Source of the DNA: Parapristionchus giblindavisi
Taxonomy: Eukaryota > Nematoda > Chromadorea > Rhabditida > Diplogasteridae
DNA: 64,000 bases
Direction of reading: 5' to 3'
NCBI GenBank assembly: GCA_943737045.1
Contig: CALSFV010000008.1
Location: 434,001 to 498,000, forward strand
Both the position numbers and the translations under genes were made by a program. The notes beneath the pieces were generated by a model. It was given only the letters and a program-made list of their open reading frames with translations. It was not told the DNA's origin and did not search any database. Shown piece after piece: positions 22,121 through 34,870 of the stretch. Position 1 is the first letter of the stretch. The number at the start of each line of letters is the position of its first letter.

Positions 22121-24048
22121 CAGGCCACTCCACTTTATGGGTATAGGGTACCTTTGGCCCTGATTACAAAATGGTATTCAAAGTGGCCCTAACGATGGAA
22201 AGCGGCGCGCCATGTGGGCTCCAAATTGAAAAAAATCGATTTTCATATTTTTTCAACCGAACAAGCTAGAGTCCAAATTTCTTCGGCATTGTGTTAGGTA
22301 TGCCCAATATGCACAGAAACACTATTGATATTTGTTTTAAGCAATTCATAGACTGATTTTTTGACTAGATTTTTCGGTTTTTTCTACTTCTCGGCATCTC
22401 AATTTAAATTCCGCAACAGTTCTCTAGTATATTCATGGAGCTCAACTACTAGTGCATGCAACCCTGCTAGGCGGAAATCGATCTTGGATTGCGCGTGTCG
22501 GAAAAATCGGCCTGAGTGTTTCCAACTTGACTCAGTATCGTTATTTCATGATTTTTTGCTGTATTTTCCAAACGATTGGTGCAGAATTGTGGTCCACTCA
22601 AAGTTTCGAGGTGAGACTTGTAAAAAAAGGAAGCCCATTACTTGGATCAATTTGAAAATTTCGATTTTCCTGACCGGGGGTACATGGTCGAAAATTTCAA
22701 AATTTCTCAAGTTTGAAATGTTTTCATTTATGGTGCTTCCTGTGAAGTACTAATGATGTGAAGAATATTCAGCCAATGCTCAATGGCTGATCTCTCCTTT
22801 CAACCATTTTTTTAAAAACTTTTATGTTGAATGAGTGCAAAAAAGTCAGAATTGTGCTTGAATCAGTTTCCAACTTACTTTCTGTAACATTCTATCTTAG
22901 TACTTTCTAAGGTATATAATCAATATGAAAATGGTTAATTTTGGAAAATTCATATTTTTTTACCATGACTAGTGCATGTAACCCTGAAAAAAAATGTTAC
23001 GATGCATAAAACATTTTTTTTACCATGACCCCGGGGTCATGGAAATAGATTTTTCCAAAAGTGAGCCGAATGCCAGGATTTCAGTTCTACTATGTTTGCT
23101 CATCATTAAACTTCACATTGGCATTGTCATTTGCTCATTGTCTCAGCATTCGAGTCGACAAACTGCAATATTTCAGAAATTTGCCGTGAAAGTAGGCACT
23201 CAAATTGAATTGTATAAATTTTCGAAAATAAACGATTTTCAAATTGATTATGCATATGGCAAAGTACTAAGACAGAATGTTAGAGAGAGTAAGTTGGAAA
23301 CTGATTCAAGCACAATTCTGACTTTTTCGCACGCATTCAACATGAAACTTTTCGAAAATTGGTTGAAAGGAGAGATCAGACATTGATCATTGGCTGAATA
23401 TTTTTCACATCAATAGTACTTCACAAGAAGCCACATAAATGAAAACATTTCAAACTTGAGAAATTTTGAAATTTTCGACCATGACCCCCGTCGTGAAAAT
23501 CGAAATTTTCAAATTGATCCAAGTGATTCGCTTCTTGTGTCATTTTACACGTCTCACCTCGAAACTTTGAGTGGACCACAATTCTGCACCAATCGTTTGG
23601 AAAATACAGCAAAAAATCATGAAATAACGATACTGAGTCAAGTTGGAAACACTCAGGCCGATTTTTCCGACACGCGCAATCCAAGATCGATTTCCGCCTA
23701 GCAGGGTTGCATGCACTAGTAGTTGAGCTCCATGAATATACTAGAGAACTTATGCGGAATTGAAATTGAGATGCCGAGAAATAGAAAAAAACCGAAAAAT
23801 CGAGTCAAAAAATCATTCTAGAAATTGCTGAAAATTAATCTCAATAGTGTTTCTGTGCACATTGGGCATACCTAACACAATGCCGAAGAAATTTGGACTC
23901 TAGCTTGTTCGGTTGAAAAAAATATGAAAATCGAGATTTCCAAATTGGCGCCCACCTGGCGCAAAGCTTTCCACTGCTAGGGCCACTTTAAGTACCATTT
24001 TGTAATCAGGGCCCAAGGTACCCTACATCCATAAATTGGAATGGCCTG
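22121..24048. mobile_element. Foldback element, 1.93 kb
   Basis: Starts CAGGCCACTCCACTTTATGG and ends with the near-complement ATAAATTGGAATGGCCTG. The two arms of about 900 bp are inverted copies, for example TAGTGCATGCAACCCTGCTAGG at 22449 and its complement at 23699. The open frames in both arms are the same short sequence read in mirror and do not look like a transposase. Confidence 0.85.
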
Positions 24049-25321
24049 AATCAAAATTCTTGGCGCGATGTCCGAAATCTGACCGAAATGGTCGAGTCTT
24101 ACAGATCCGGACTCTTAAAGAATAACAAAACAATTTTAACACATTATATTTATCATTTAGAAAATCAAAGATAGTAATATAACCACCGTCAATAACGCAA
24201 ATAGAAAGTGAAAGGAAGAAAAATAGGAAACGAAACAAAGAACGCTATTCTTGAATGAAACCGACTGATTTCCTACACATATCGTATATCGAAAATAAGA
24301 GTATTTTTATGTGTACTTGTACATTATCGTATTTTTTTTTCATTTATTTAATACATTCATTGTTGTGTTTTTTTTGTGTTGTTGTCTGACTTTATCGCAT
24401 TTTCCTAGGGAAGGGAAAACATATGCAATATATACAATAAATATTATATATGTCAAAAATATTTTTTTTTAATTTTCGTAAACAATAAATCAATAAGGGT
24501 AGATGCTCAGCACTTTTCGAACGATGTTGAAGAAAGAATCTGCAAAACTGTAGATGCAAAGGAAAAAAATTCTATTTTAAAATCTGTTTAACCTGCGAAA
24601 CCAAAATCGTCGTATTTATTGAACAAAAATAATAGTATTTTTAAATATTAAAAAAAATTATATATATATAGTTATATCATCATAATCTGTTAACTCAACC
24701 TCCTCGTTGTGGTATTGTATTTATGTGTCCCTAATGTATTTATCTATCTATTTCATTATCATGATTATCTGAAAAAAATATTATTATATAAACAGTTCAA
24801 AGGGTGAGACTTATGAGAGGATATCTGACTCGATCGACATACTTCTGCTGGGGCTTGGCATTCTGTGAAAAATTTTTTGAAATTTTTGTAGTTTTATGTA
24901 GTACCTCCCATGCAGGAGAGAAGTTGTGAAAATTGGCATGACGTTATAAAAAATAAACTTAAATAAACTTTCAGTGAGATATCCTCTCTTATGCTATTTT
25001 GGACTCAAATGTTCTTCGTAGGGTTTGTCCACGCTGCTACGCATTTTAAGTTTTTTTATTTATTCGTAACAGAAGAAATACTTCAGTAAAACAATGAAAT
25101 CGTGACGAAAATGCGAATAGAAATCAGCAACCGCGAGCCCCACCAAGTGCAAAATAACATCTAGTTTTTTTAATCATCTGCAGCGCAAATTTTGGAACGA
25201 AAGTGTTATACGAATATCTCGTGTTTTTTTAATGTACATACTATCCAACCTAAAGGAGTCAAAACCAACTGAATGTGATTCTTTCGAAGCAGTTTACATT
25301 TCTGGCTATGTGTTATTGCAG
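24049..25321. other. AT-rich intergenic, nothing recognised
   Basis: Contains A/T homopolymer runs and no exon-like frames. It follows the last exon of receptor copy B on the minus strand and may include its 3' untranslated region. Confidence 0.45.
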
Positions 25322-26394
25322 TTAGAATTTTCTTGACAGCTCAAATCTAGAATAATTTTTTTTTTTAAATTTAAAAAAAGGACCTCCGAAATTGCTCAGT
25401 GTGAGATCTCGTGTGAAGAAACTACGAATGAACGTCCGATAGTTTGGAGTTATCGACTGTAGTACAATATTATGTGCGATAGAGTGTAACTGTAGACAAT
25501 AGTATGCCACCAGACAAATTTCTGACAATGAAAACATTCATTTAAGAAAACATATTTTACTATATTTGTTGTTTATTGTGGTACAATATTGAGACCGATT
25601 GTTACAGCATTATGATCTTTCACTAACCGAAAGGTATGATTTCAGTTGCTAGAGCAATCCCCAAAATCCACATTGGAAGAATTAAGAACATCATAGGCAG
25701 GAACAGCTAAAATACTAAAAGTTTGATCATATAAAATAGCTAAAACATCGAAAAACATAACAGCAATGATCAAAAACCTGTATAAGAAGCACGGTTAGCG
25801 CCTGAGTCTTCATTTTGACGGATTGTACTGATCGAAAAATCTTAATGATTTGTCTATAGCAATTGTTTAAAAATGATACGTTACTCCATTGCGCAATTCA
25901 TATCTAATATGCGAGACAAGACATGTTAGAAATATGCTCGCGAACGTTACAATCTAAAATGAGGATATATCGAAAAAAGAATCAAAAATATATTATATAT
26001 TGACCGTATAAAATACACATGTTTGGTTCGAAAGCAGCCAGCCACAGCCAGTAGGTAGATAAGAGAGCGAGCGCGAAGAGGGAAAGGGTTTGATCGATAT
26101 AATATGTCTGCGTTTAGCAGTAGTAGCAAGGCAATTATGCAAGTACATTTCATACGGACAATAGCACACTATCACTATACCACAGGTAAAATAATTGGGA
26201 AATAAAAATATCACAGCTTACTGAGATTTCTAACAGGAAAACTGTTTTCATTTCTTCAAGATCAAACATTACATAGTGCCCTCTTTCTTTGATCCATGTG
26301 ATATAGTATGGAAACTGCAAAAATGACTCATCAACAATTACATCCTCTCAAATTGACATGTTGTTACGGTTAGTGGTAAGTATCGCGATAACCT

Positions 26395-27515
26395 ACATGA
26401 AATTCCAACTGGAAAGTCTACTTGCCACGAGCTTCTGGTATTAGAGAAAATCGATAATGAAAATCTCGAATATTGAAGCGTTCCATGTGAATTCCTCTTT
26501 CAACTCCAATCTTACCGACCTTTGCGGTGGATAAGTCTGTTATTTCAAATTTTTGTAGGTTCACAGTTCGATTCCTGCTTTGTTTCCTTTTGCTGTTTTT
26601 AGAAAACTTTCAATAAGAAGAAGCCGTTCATGACACAAACATCTTATAGATACCATCACAAAATGGGCAGATGATTGGCAACTCCCACTAGCCGCTCATA
26701 AATGCAATTCACCACATCTTGGTAGATCTATTATTAGGAAGACATACAAAATAGGATCACCAAACTTAACTAAAAGGATCTGATCAAGAACCTGGGATTC
26801 ATAATTCAGAAATCTTTAACCTTCTCCGATCACTGTAAAAATATAGCTATGAAAGGTAAAACAGAATGCCATATTATTTTACGAGGATTGATGATCAAAA
26901 ATGTTGATGTCCTCCATGAGGAAAAGAGTGCAAGCCTGAAGCGGATCGATACTGATCTACACAGTAATGCGATATTTTGAAATTTGATACATCTCAAAAT
27001 GAAACTTAGTAAGAATCGAACTATGAGCCTACAAAATACACAAACGTCATCTTACCCTCTACACAAACGACATCATTTTAGGAGCCGAGTTGAAATTTAA
27101 AGATGGGGGCCCGGGAATATTCATGTAAATCAGTACACCCCTCGAGTGCCAATGCAAAATTGTATGCGAAAAGTTAGCGCTCTCACTCATCCATCCCAAA
27201 GTGCAGTGGCAAACGTCAGGCTCGTTACCCGTTTGACGCAAGTTCGAAACCTTTTGCCGAATTTCCTCAATTTTCAAAAGGTGCGTCTTTCCCTGCACCG
27301 GCCTGATCGTTCATAAATGTTTCTAGCAATCAGTATGCTGAATCACCATAAAATAAATAGCGTGCGATATGTAGAATAACTTTTGCTACCTTTCTCTTTG
27401 TTCACATAAATATTCGTGGGACCTTTACTTGCTATAAATACGTAATTTTCATTATCGATTTTCTCTAATTCCAGAATCTAGACACGACGGACTTTCCGTC
27501 AGAATCATATGAAAT
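26395..27515. mobile_element. Probable foldback element carrying a tRNA-like sequence
   Basis: GAAAATCGATAATGAAAAT near 26451 is matched by its complement near 27447, and GGAAAGTCTAC near 26409 by a related stretch near 27490, giving inverted arms about 1 kb apart. A tRNA-like piece lies at 26510-26580 (GCGGTGGATAAG and AGTTCGATTCCTG). The TTAA element at 27097-27431 is nested inside. Boundaries uncertain. Confidence 0.4.
27097..27431 (+). mobile_element. tRNA-like TTAA element, copy d
   Basis: Left end TTAAAGATGGGGGCCCGGGAAT. The interior has a B-box-like AAGTTCGAAACC at 27238-27250 and the family's 3' half (ATATGTAGAATAACTTTTGC at 27368). The right end is degraded and lacks TTAA. Confidence 0.55.
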
Positions 27516-27821
27516 ATACCGTCAGAATAATATGAAATAATCATATGAAATATATTCCACTAACTAACTTTTTTATAAAAGAGATTTTCAATGACTCGCC
27601 TCATCAATTCTTCTGTTGGAGTCTGCAGTATCGTAGCGCATAGATGCTATGAGTAAACCCGACATGCTATAGTAAACAAATAACAAGACTTGTACGAGAA
27701 ACAGTGTTCGCTGCAATAAAAAATATAGAGGAGAGTAATCTTACTCAAGAAAAGGAGCTTCCAAGGCTTGAAAGGCGGGATCCTACCCAGGTCACACTGG
27801 AACAGGATCAGACATATCCTG

Positions 27822-29891
27822 ACTAGGGAATGGTTTATTTGATGGTTGAAATTACGGAGAGAGACCTACATAGCGATAATAAGCATGGTCGAATTAGTAA
27901 GAATCAACTTTCAAAAACTGCCATTGATCCATTTTGAATTTTGACGAAAATCCCGGCGCATGTCCGCCGCACGATCAAACAACGATCATTCACCCTTCCA
28001 TTGGTGAAGGGTAAAAAATCATTTTCATATGCGGAAGGGTGCCTTCTCATTCCCAGCTAAGTTGTGGTATAGTGGTAAGTGCCCGTGGTCTTTACTTTTT
28101 GCCCACGAGTTCGATTCCCCCGAGAATATTTTATGTCGGCCTAATAATTTAACAATGAACATTGATGTTTCAATGGAAATCAAGTCCAAAATATCTTTTT
28201 CTTTTTCTTTTTGCAATTTTTTTGCTTTCTTTTTTATCTCTTCCTTGTTGTGAATCTGCAGAAAAGCGAATAATAGTAACAACTTCATGGAATTAACAGA
28301 AAATATTAATGAAAATATAAAATTATGTGCTTATTTCAGGAATGTTATGTTAAAGATGGAGACCCGCGAGTTTTTTCGTAATAAGACTGTTCGGATAGAA
28401 TGATAGAGATTCATCACACGAATCGAAAGACACATCTGATATTGATTCCCGATAGATTGAATTGAATCTGACAAGGGAATGCCCTGAAGCCACACTCACC
28501 GATCAGCTCCAAATTTTTACTGGAGGTACATCTCATATAGGGATGATGTTTGGCGGTATCAGAAATTGCAAAGCTCTTCTTTGAAATTTTAAAATTTATT
28601 TAAAAATGGACAAAAAACAATGAAAACACTTTCAAAATCGATTTTTTACAATCAAATTTGCATATCTGAATGCGTTAACCTTTCGCAATTTGCATACGAT
28701 GTTATGGTGCTATTCTGATAAAGATGTGCACGCTGTAAATTTTATCATAGATTTTTTAAAATTTTTTTAAAAATTTCAAAGAATAGCTTTGCAATTTCTG
28801 ATACCGCCAAACGTCATCCCTATATGAGATGTACCTCCAGTAAAAATTTGGAGCTGATCGGTGAGTGTGGCTTCAGGGCATTCCCTTGTGAGTGATACCC
28901 TAGTCATAGCTGGGTCAGCTCCTTGAAACATATTTGATACAGGTTGGCAAATGATTGGCACAAGGAGGGAGTCGAACCCACGACCTCTGCCTATCCGGGG
29001 CATTGCTCAGTATCAAATATGATTCCCGATATGTCTAAAGCACGCTATGCGCATTGAAAGTATAACTTTCAAGGGATGTAGAGAGTGTCCATCCGATTTG
29101 CATACTTGCTCTCTCATTTTCTCATTATCCCTTACACTAATTACCATAGAATATAAACAATAGCCAACATGCTTATAGTTGCGGGAGTCAGTCATGCCAA
29201 CTCATGGGTCCCCTTCTTTAAATCCGACAACACCAACTTTGTTTGAACCCAGAAGGTACATACTTTGCAAGTTGAAGTGTTGTAGTTTGATCGATCTCGC
29301 GCTTCCTGCCGTTTATTGATTTACTCTGGAGCGTGATGATTTAGCTTGATCTACAATGTTTTTAATTCTGTTTCAATGTGTAATCGGATTGGAGTGATTT
29401 ATGTTAATATTTTCTGTTAATTCCATGAAGTTGTTACTGTTATTCGCTTTTCTGCAGATTCACAACAAGGAAGAGATAAAAAAGAAAGCAAAAAAATTGC
29501 AAAAAGAAAAAGAAAAAGATATTTTGGACTTGATTTCCATTGAAACATCAATGTTCTTTGTTAAATTATTATGCCGACATAATAATTTCTCGGGGGAATC
29601 GAACTCGTGGGCAAAAAGTAAAGACCACGGGCACTTACCACTATACCACAACTTAACTAGGAATGAGAAGGCACCCTTCTGCATATGAAAATGATTTTTT
29701 ACCCTTCTCCAATGGAAGGGTGAATGATCGTTGTTTGATCGTGCGGCGGACATGCGCCGGGATTTTTGTGAAAATTCAAAATCGATCAATGGCAGTTTTT
29801 GAAAGTTGATTCTTACTAATTCGACCATGCTTATTATCGCTATGTAGGTCTCTCTCCGTAATTTCAGCCATCAAAGAAACCATTCCCTAGT
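27822..29891. mobile_element. Foldback element, 2.07 kb, with a tRNA-like sequence in each arm
   Basis: Ends ACTAGGGAATGGTTT and its complement. Arms of about 500 bp are almost perfect inverted copies. Each arm includes a tRNA-like unit (28062-28126 on plus, 29594-29655 on minus) with A-box GTGGTATAGTGGTAAGTG and B-box GAGTTCGATTCCCC. The loop contains another foldback (28471-28889). Confidence 0.85.
28471..28889. mobile_element. Nested foldback, 419 bp, ACAAGGGAATGC ends
   Basis: Perfect-looking inverted arms (GGCGGTATCAGAAATTGCAA and complement) around an AT-rich centre. Its end sequence ACAAGGGAATGC is shared with the element at 30289-30712. A tRNA-like sequence (B-box GGGTTCGACTCCC, minus strand) lies just outside, at 28965-29010. 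Confidence 0.8.
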
Positions 29892-30288
29892 GAGGGATCT
29901 GTTCGGTAAACAGATTCGTTTAGTTCAATCTCAATCTCATTGCTGGCCTGCAATCGACCCCCAATTGCCTCCAAGGTTGCGTGCCAGCAATGATTTTACG
30001 AGTCACTATAAAATTCGATAAAATAAGGGAAAATGCACTATCGCTCGGAGAAGTGTGCAGAGTATTCCGCGGCAAAGGCTCGGATTTTGTATTGTTCGGA
30101 CATTTTTATTTCTATAATATCTAACATACTATATTCATGCTCCCATGTATAGACTTGCCTTTTTCAATGAGAAGATGCTCGATTTCGAGATGATTTTTTG
30201 ATGGCGATACATCAATATAATTGTTATACTGACTCCCATATGGGCAATCAGAGTCACTGTAATGGCCTAAAATCTGGTTGTTATTCTA

Positions 30289-30712
30289 ACAAGGGAATGC
30301 TCCCAACTTGTCCTGGAAATATGAGATGGCAATAGCATGACTAGAATCAGTTTTTGATGCTAATTACGAACCCGCTTTCAAACGCTGGCCAATCGAACTG
30401 AGTTTCGAGAAAATCGATATTGAAATTCGACAAGTTGATTCGAAAATGCACTCCTTATCTAGCTTATCCACTAAACTACCACAGCAAGTGTTTGGATAGT
30501 TGATAGAGGAGTTTATGAGCACATTAGGATGGTTTGCGAAGGAAGCCACACGAATTTCCGAATAAACTAGCCGAATTTCAATATCTATTTTCTCGAAGCT
30601 CAGCTCGATTGTTCAACTTTTGAAAACGTATTCGAAAAAAGTATCGAAAACTGATCCTAGCTATGATATTGCCATCTCATGTGGCCGGGACAAGTTGCGA
30701 GCATCCCCTTGT
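30289..30712. mobile_element. Foldback, 424 bp, ACAAGGGAATGC ends
   Basis: ACAAGGGAATGCTCCCAACTTG at the left and its near-complement at the right (GACAAGTTGCGAGCATCCCC). It includes a degenerate tRNA-like unit on the minus strand at 30395-30485 (A-box TGGTAGTTTAGTGGATAAG). It lies in an intron of receptor copy B, just upstream of its third exon. Confidence 0.75.
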
Positions 30713-30940
30713 TAATGTAAGATCCGGTAAAACGATATGTCTGTAATATATTAGCACGTCGATTTAGGATCATTACACTGAAAAACATAAAATGTTTCAA
30801 AACACATGAGAGCATCGATATGTACGCAATCCGCAATTCGATCACCCTTCCCCCCCTAAAGGCGGCACGTTGCGGCACGCGACCTTTCTAATTTCCGTCA
30901 GACTTTTATGGACAGAGTGAGCAAATAAAAAATATATAAT

Positions 30941-32718
30941 TTAAGACACCGGCTCAGTGAGATTCCAGGAAGTGCCGGACATCGACCTGACCGATTTGGC
31001 CCAAAAATTTTTTATGGATACCCCTATGGGTCCCCATCACAAAATGGGTATTCATTTGTGCTGGTTCCTTGAAACACAGATGTGGCGGGTTTTCGAAATT
31101 TGAAAACTCGATTTTCACCGAAAAAAAATGGAGCGACCTAGGACCAATGTTAGTGTCGATTAATCATAAGTATAAATAGACAACAAAAACTGGCTATACG
31201 ACGGTCCGGAGATCCGATCGCAAACTGATTTTTTTACCTCCTTAAAACATTCTAAAATTAATTAAAATTATAAAACAAAAAAAGTGCAGTCCAATTTTTA
31301 TCTCTTCTTATAGAGCAAAAAATTCCGCGTCGAATGAGCGAAAAAATTGAAAAATCGAAAGATACCTATTTTGAGAAAAATGGACCTGAAGATGACCGGA
31401 AAATATTTTTGTTTTCGAAACCCCTCATGTTTGTGCTCATATTGAAGAGCTCGTCGAGTAGAACAACTTTCATGTTGAACGTTATGTCTGAAACTCATGT
31501 ACAAGAGAGTTTCACACGTTTACCTGCTAATTTTGAGTAAAACGAAAATAAAATTTTTTTAAAAGAAAAAAGTGCATTCCAAATTTTGCCGCATCCTATA
31601 GAGAAAAAAATTCCGCGTCGAATGTGCGAAAAAATTGAAAAATCGAAAGATACCTATTTTGAGAAAAATGGACCTGAAGATGACCCGAAAATATTTTTGT
31701 TTTCAAAACCCCTCATGTTTGTACTCATGTTGAAGAGCTCGTCGAGTATAACAACTTTCATGTTGAACGTTTTGTATGAAACTCGTGTACAAGAGAATTA
31801 CATGAGTTTTATTTATTCACACGGTTGTTCACCCAATTTTGAGTTAAACGAAAGTTAAATATTTTTTGTGCACAAATTGATTACGCCTATATTGTAGAAC
31901 TCAAAAATCCATACTTAATTTGTTGTTTCACGAAAAAAATTGTCGGCCCTTATTCTGAAAAACATGGTCTCTAAAGTGGTCATTAAAAAAAGTTGTCGAA
32001 ACCTTGCCATGTTTATACTCATTTTAAAGAACTCGTCGAGTACATCATTTCTCATGTTGGTCGTATTCTATGAAAGTCGTTTGTTCTCAAGATACAAGCA
32101 ATCAAAACGATTAGTATCCAGTAAATCTTAATTCATGTAATTCTCTTGTACATGAGTTTCAGACAAAACGTTCAACATGAAGGTTGTTCTACTCGACATG
32201 CTCTTCAATATGAGTACAAACATGAGGGGTTTCGAAAACAAAAATATTTTCGGGTCATCTTCAGGTCCATTTTTCTCAAAATAGGTATCTTTCGATTTTT
32301 CAATTTTGTCGCTTATTCGACGCGGATTTTTTTGCTCTATAAGATGAGACAAAAATTGGACTGCACTTTTTTGTTTTATAATTTTAATTAATTTTAGAAT
32401 GTTTTAAGGAGGTAAAAAAATCAGTTTGCGATCGGATATCCGGACCGTCGTATAGCCAGTTTTTGTTGTCTATTTATACTTATAATTAATCGACACTAAC
32501 ATTGGTCCTAGGTCGCTCCATTTTTTTTCGGTGAAAATCGAGTTTTCAAATTTCGAAAACCCGCCACATCTGTGTTTCAAGGAACCAGCCCAAATGAATA
32601 CCCATTTTGTGATGGGGGCCCATGGGGGTATTCACAAAAAATTTTTGAGCCAAATCGGTGAGGTCGATGTCCGGGGTCACCGGCTCAACCCTCGAATCTT
32701 ACTGAGCCGGTGTCTTAA
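30941..32718. mobile_element. Foldback, 1.78 kb, TTAAGACACCGGCTCAGT ends (copy 1)
   Basis: TTAAGACACCGGCTCAGT at the left and its complement at the right, so TTAA marks both ends. Inside, a unit of about 280 bp (GACGCGGAA, ...TTTTGAGAAAAATGGACCTGAAG, ...CTCATGTTTGT) is repeated directly in the left arm and inverted in the right. Similar internal frames in each unit are probably noncoding repeats rather than genes. A second copy lies at 43015-44802. Confidence 0.85.
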
Positions 32719-33405
32719 TATACATGATTTTTGACTTATATGATAACCTTATGATCGCCAAAAGAAAAATGCTCATTTACTCTGAAATGTTTTAAAAAAT
32801 GGTACAAACTCACAAACGTCCAATTATTAAATTATCTCTTTTTTTATTGTATCAATTTTTTTCCGGTAGTCAGCCAATATTTGTTTCTGTCCCGATCGCA
32901 AGGTTATCAGATAAGTCAACGAGCATTAATATAACTTATACTACTTATAAAAACAGCTCGCAAAACAAAAGGCATCATAAGCATCATGCTTCGTAACGCT
33001 GCGTGCCGCCTTTATGGATTGCAATCAAGCAAGATTGTACGTACAAACATGTAGTGATAGGGTACTTTGTATTGACACAAAATACCGACGCAGTAGATGC
33101 AAATTGCAGGGAACATCGGGAATCCGATTATCAAAACACCGAAGTTGAAATCGTTCAAAGTCATGAGAACCTTGGTGTAAAATATTTAGTTACTGTCTGG
33201 GTATAAAGTCGCCGATTTCGGTTTTCCACTATTTTTTAACGAGCCATATACTTGTTCATTGGATTACCTGAATGTACAGTAGATATTTTCGAAATTTTGC
33301 CTGATGTGGTGGAGTCTCTTTTAGAAGACAAATGAATGATGTGATGTTCAGAATAGTAGACATGATGTATATGACGTGGTCATACCATACTAAGAAGGAG
33401 TTCAT

Positions 33406-34659
33406 ATCTGATTGTTAGACTGTATACATGGACGATCCGACAAACATGGCATCACTAACTTGTACATTACCTTTGCGTTTGAATATTTTTCAATTCTCAA
33501 CGTCTTAATCATGAGTTTCCGAGATAAACAGTTCTTTTAATGACTAAAGAAAATGAAACAAAATTTAATTGATGAGAAAAAAGCAAATCTCACTGGTCAG
33601 AAAATGAAGGGTACTGTAAATTCTCAACAATATCAGAAAAATAATGTGAACAATGAAGAGGCATTGAGTGAGGTCACACTCCCTTTAAGGAAGTATGAGA
33701 TGAACTTAGCTCTTTCGTTATTTTCTTGCAATGAGAAAGGAGAGGGAAAAGAACATGATATAAAATATTATTTTTTTTACTGTTACCGTTATTTAGCTTT
33801 TTTTACATTGTTTTATCATAATTTTCTTTCTAATCGTAAACACTGACTACATAACCCAAAAAAATTAAAACAAAACATAAAATTAAAATAAAACGAGGCC
33901 AACTATTTTGTGCCACTCTGTTATCTATTAGATATGGCAGGCTGAGCGCGTAGAGCGTTCCGTTCAGGTAAGTGGTTAAATAGTAGTCTAATTATCATAC
34001 AATTAAAAAAAAACTCGCGCTTTTCCCTGGTGCTTCAATGAATTTTGTGATGGTATTACGTCATTCCGGGGCGCCTAATATTTTAGAGAAATTTGGTTTT
34101 TGTGATCTAGTGTTCTGACCGGCCAGTTTATTCACGAAAAAACTCGAGGGCCACCTTCTTTAAAGAAGAGCTACTGAAGCAAAAATCTGGCAAAGTATTA
34201 AAGATCGGGGACAGTACATGAAAAGGTTAACAAATCTATGTATATGTATGTATCGCAGCTCGTCGCGGTTGTACAATAAATAAACTGATATGACAAAAAG
34301 ACTACAAAATATTGCTGAATATGTAATATAAAAATGTGGTGAATGCTCATTACTGACGTCTACTGTAGTCTATTAACAAATATATTACAATCTCTGTTAG
34401 GTGAAATAAGTATTCCCACAAGTCTTTGCGATCACAATTCAGATTCGCTGTTTTTAAAACTAGCGGAGCGGGACACATGAAGTTTGAGAAAAATCGAGAG
34501 AAAATTACAGACGAATATACAAATAGGTAAGACAGTGCATCTTTACCGATTGATCTTATTAATTTTTTTAGCCAAATTTTTGAATTCCGGTCGATAACTT
34601 AGAACTACCATAGAGAAAGGTTAGCTTATTGTTACTAAAAACTCTCTCAAAAAAGACAT
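33406..34659. other. Intergenic upstream of receptor copy B
   Basis: No gene recognised. It contains a fragment resembling the right end of the tRNA-like TTAA family (about 34080-34164, ending CCACCTTCTTTAA), one copy of the dispersed CTACTGTAGTCTATTA repeat near 34345-34420, and half of a GTTAGCTTA-type MITE at 34619-34660. The frame at 33553-33846 has no supporting features. Confidence 0.4.
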
Positions 34660-34667
34660 CTAGGGTC

Positions 34668-34870
34668 CGTCCAATCTGTCAAAAAAGATGCGAAGAAAGA
34701 TGCGAAGAAAGTTCGCAACTTTCGACGCAACTTTCGACGCAAGTTTTCTCTAAATCTCTCGAAATACACACTCTCTAATACTCTCTAACAACTTTCGATC
34801 GAAAGTTGCGTCGAAACTTGCGACGAAAAGATGCGTCGAAAGATGCGAACTTTCTTGCGAGGTCGGTTAG
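34668..34870. repeat. Palindromic AAGTTGCGACGAAAG cluster
   Basis: Motifs GTTGCGTCGAAA, GATGCGAAGAAAG and their complements alternate, so the stretch can fold on itself around 34770. The same motifs form the right boundary near 40459-40560. Confidence 0.7.

Larger units (their letters stand above)
25322..33405 (-). pseudogene. Chemoreceptor gene copy B (srh/str-like 7TM), exons spread over 8 kb
   Basis: Exons, in order: 33405-33268 (TM1), 33170-33045 (TM2, NFGVLIIGFPMFPAICIYC), 30266 to about 30150 (TM3, AITVTLIAHMGVSITIILMY), 26314-26222, 25953-25885 (TM5), 25840-25778 (loop, VKMKTQALTVLLIQ), 25706-25628 (TM6) and 25521-25322 (TM7, tail). Exon sizes equal copy A for exons 2 and 4-7, and the splice sites are consensus. 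The third exon stops soon after SKSSIFSLKKASLYMGA and lacks the TM4/extracellular-loop part seen in copy A, so the copy is probably non-functional. Introns 2 and 3 have been swollen by foldbacks at 30941-32718, 30289-30712 and 27822-29891. It belongs to the same subfamily as A and C. Confidence 0.6.

Noticed and set aside
22361..23684. Mirror-image frames in both arms of the 22-24 kb foldback
   Set aside because: Same sequence on both strands of an inverted repeat, no transposase motif.
27059..29828. Short frames KEEIKKKAKKLQKEKEKDIL and similar
   Set aside because: Low-complexity A/T-rich arms of a foldback; they occur in mirror on both arms.
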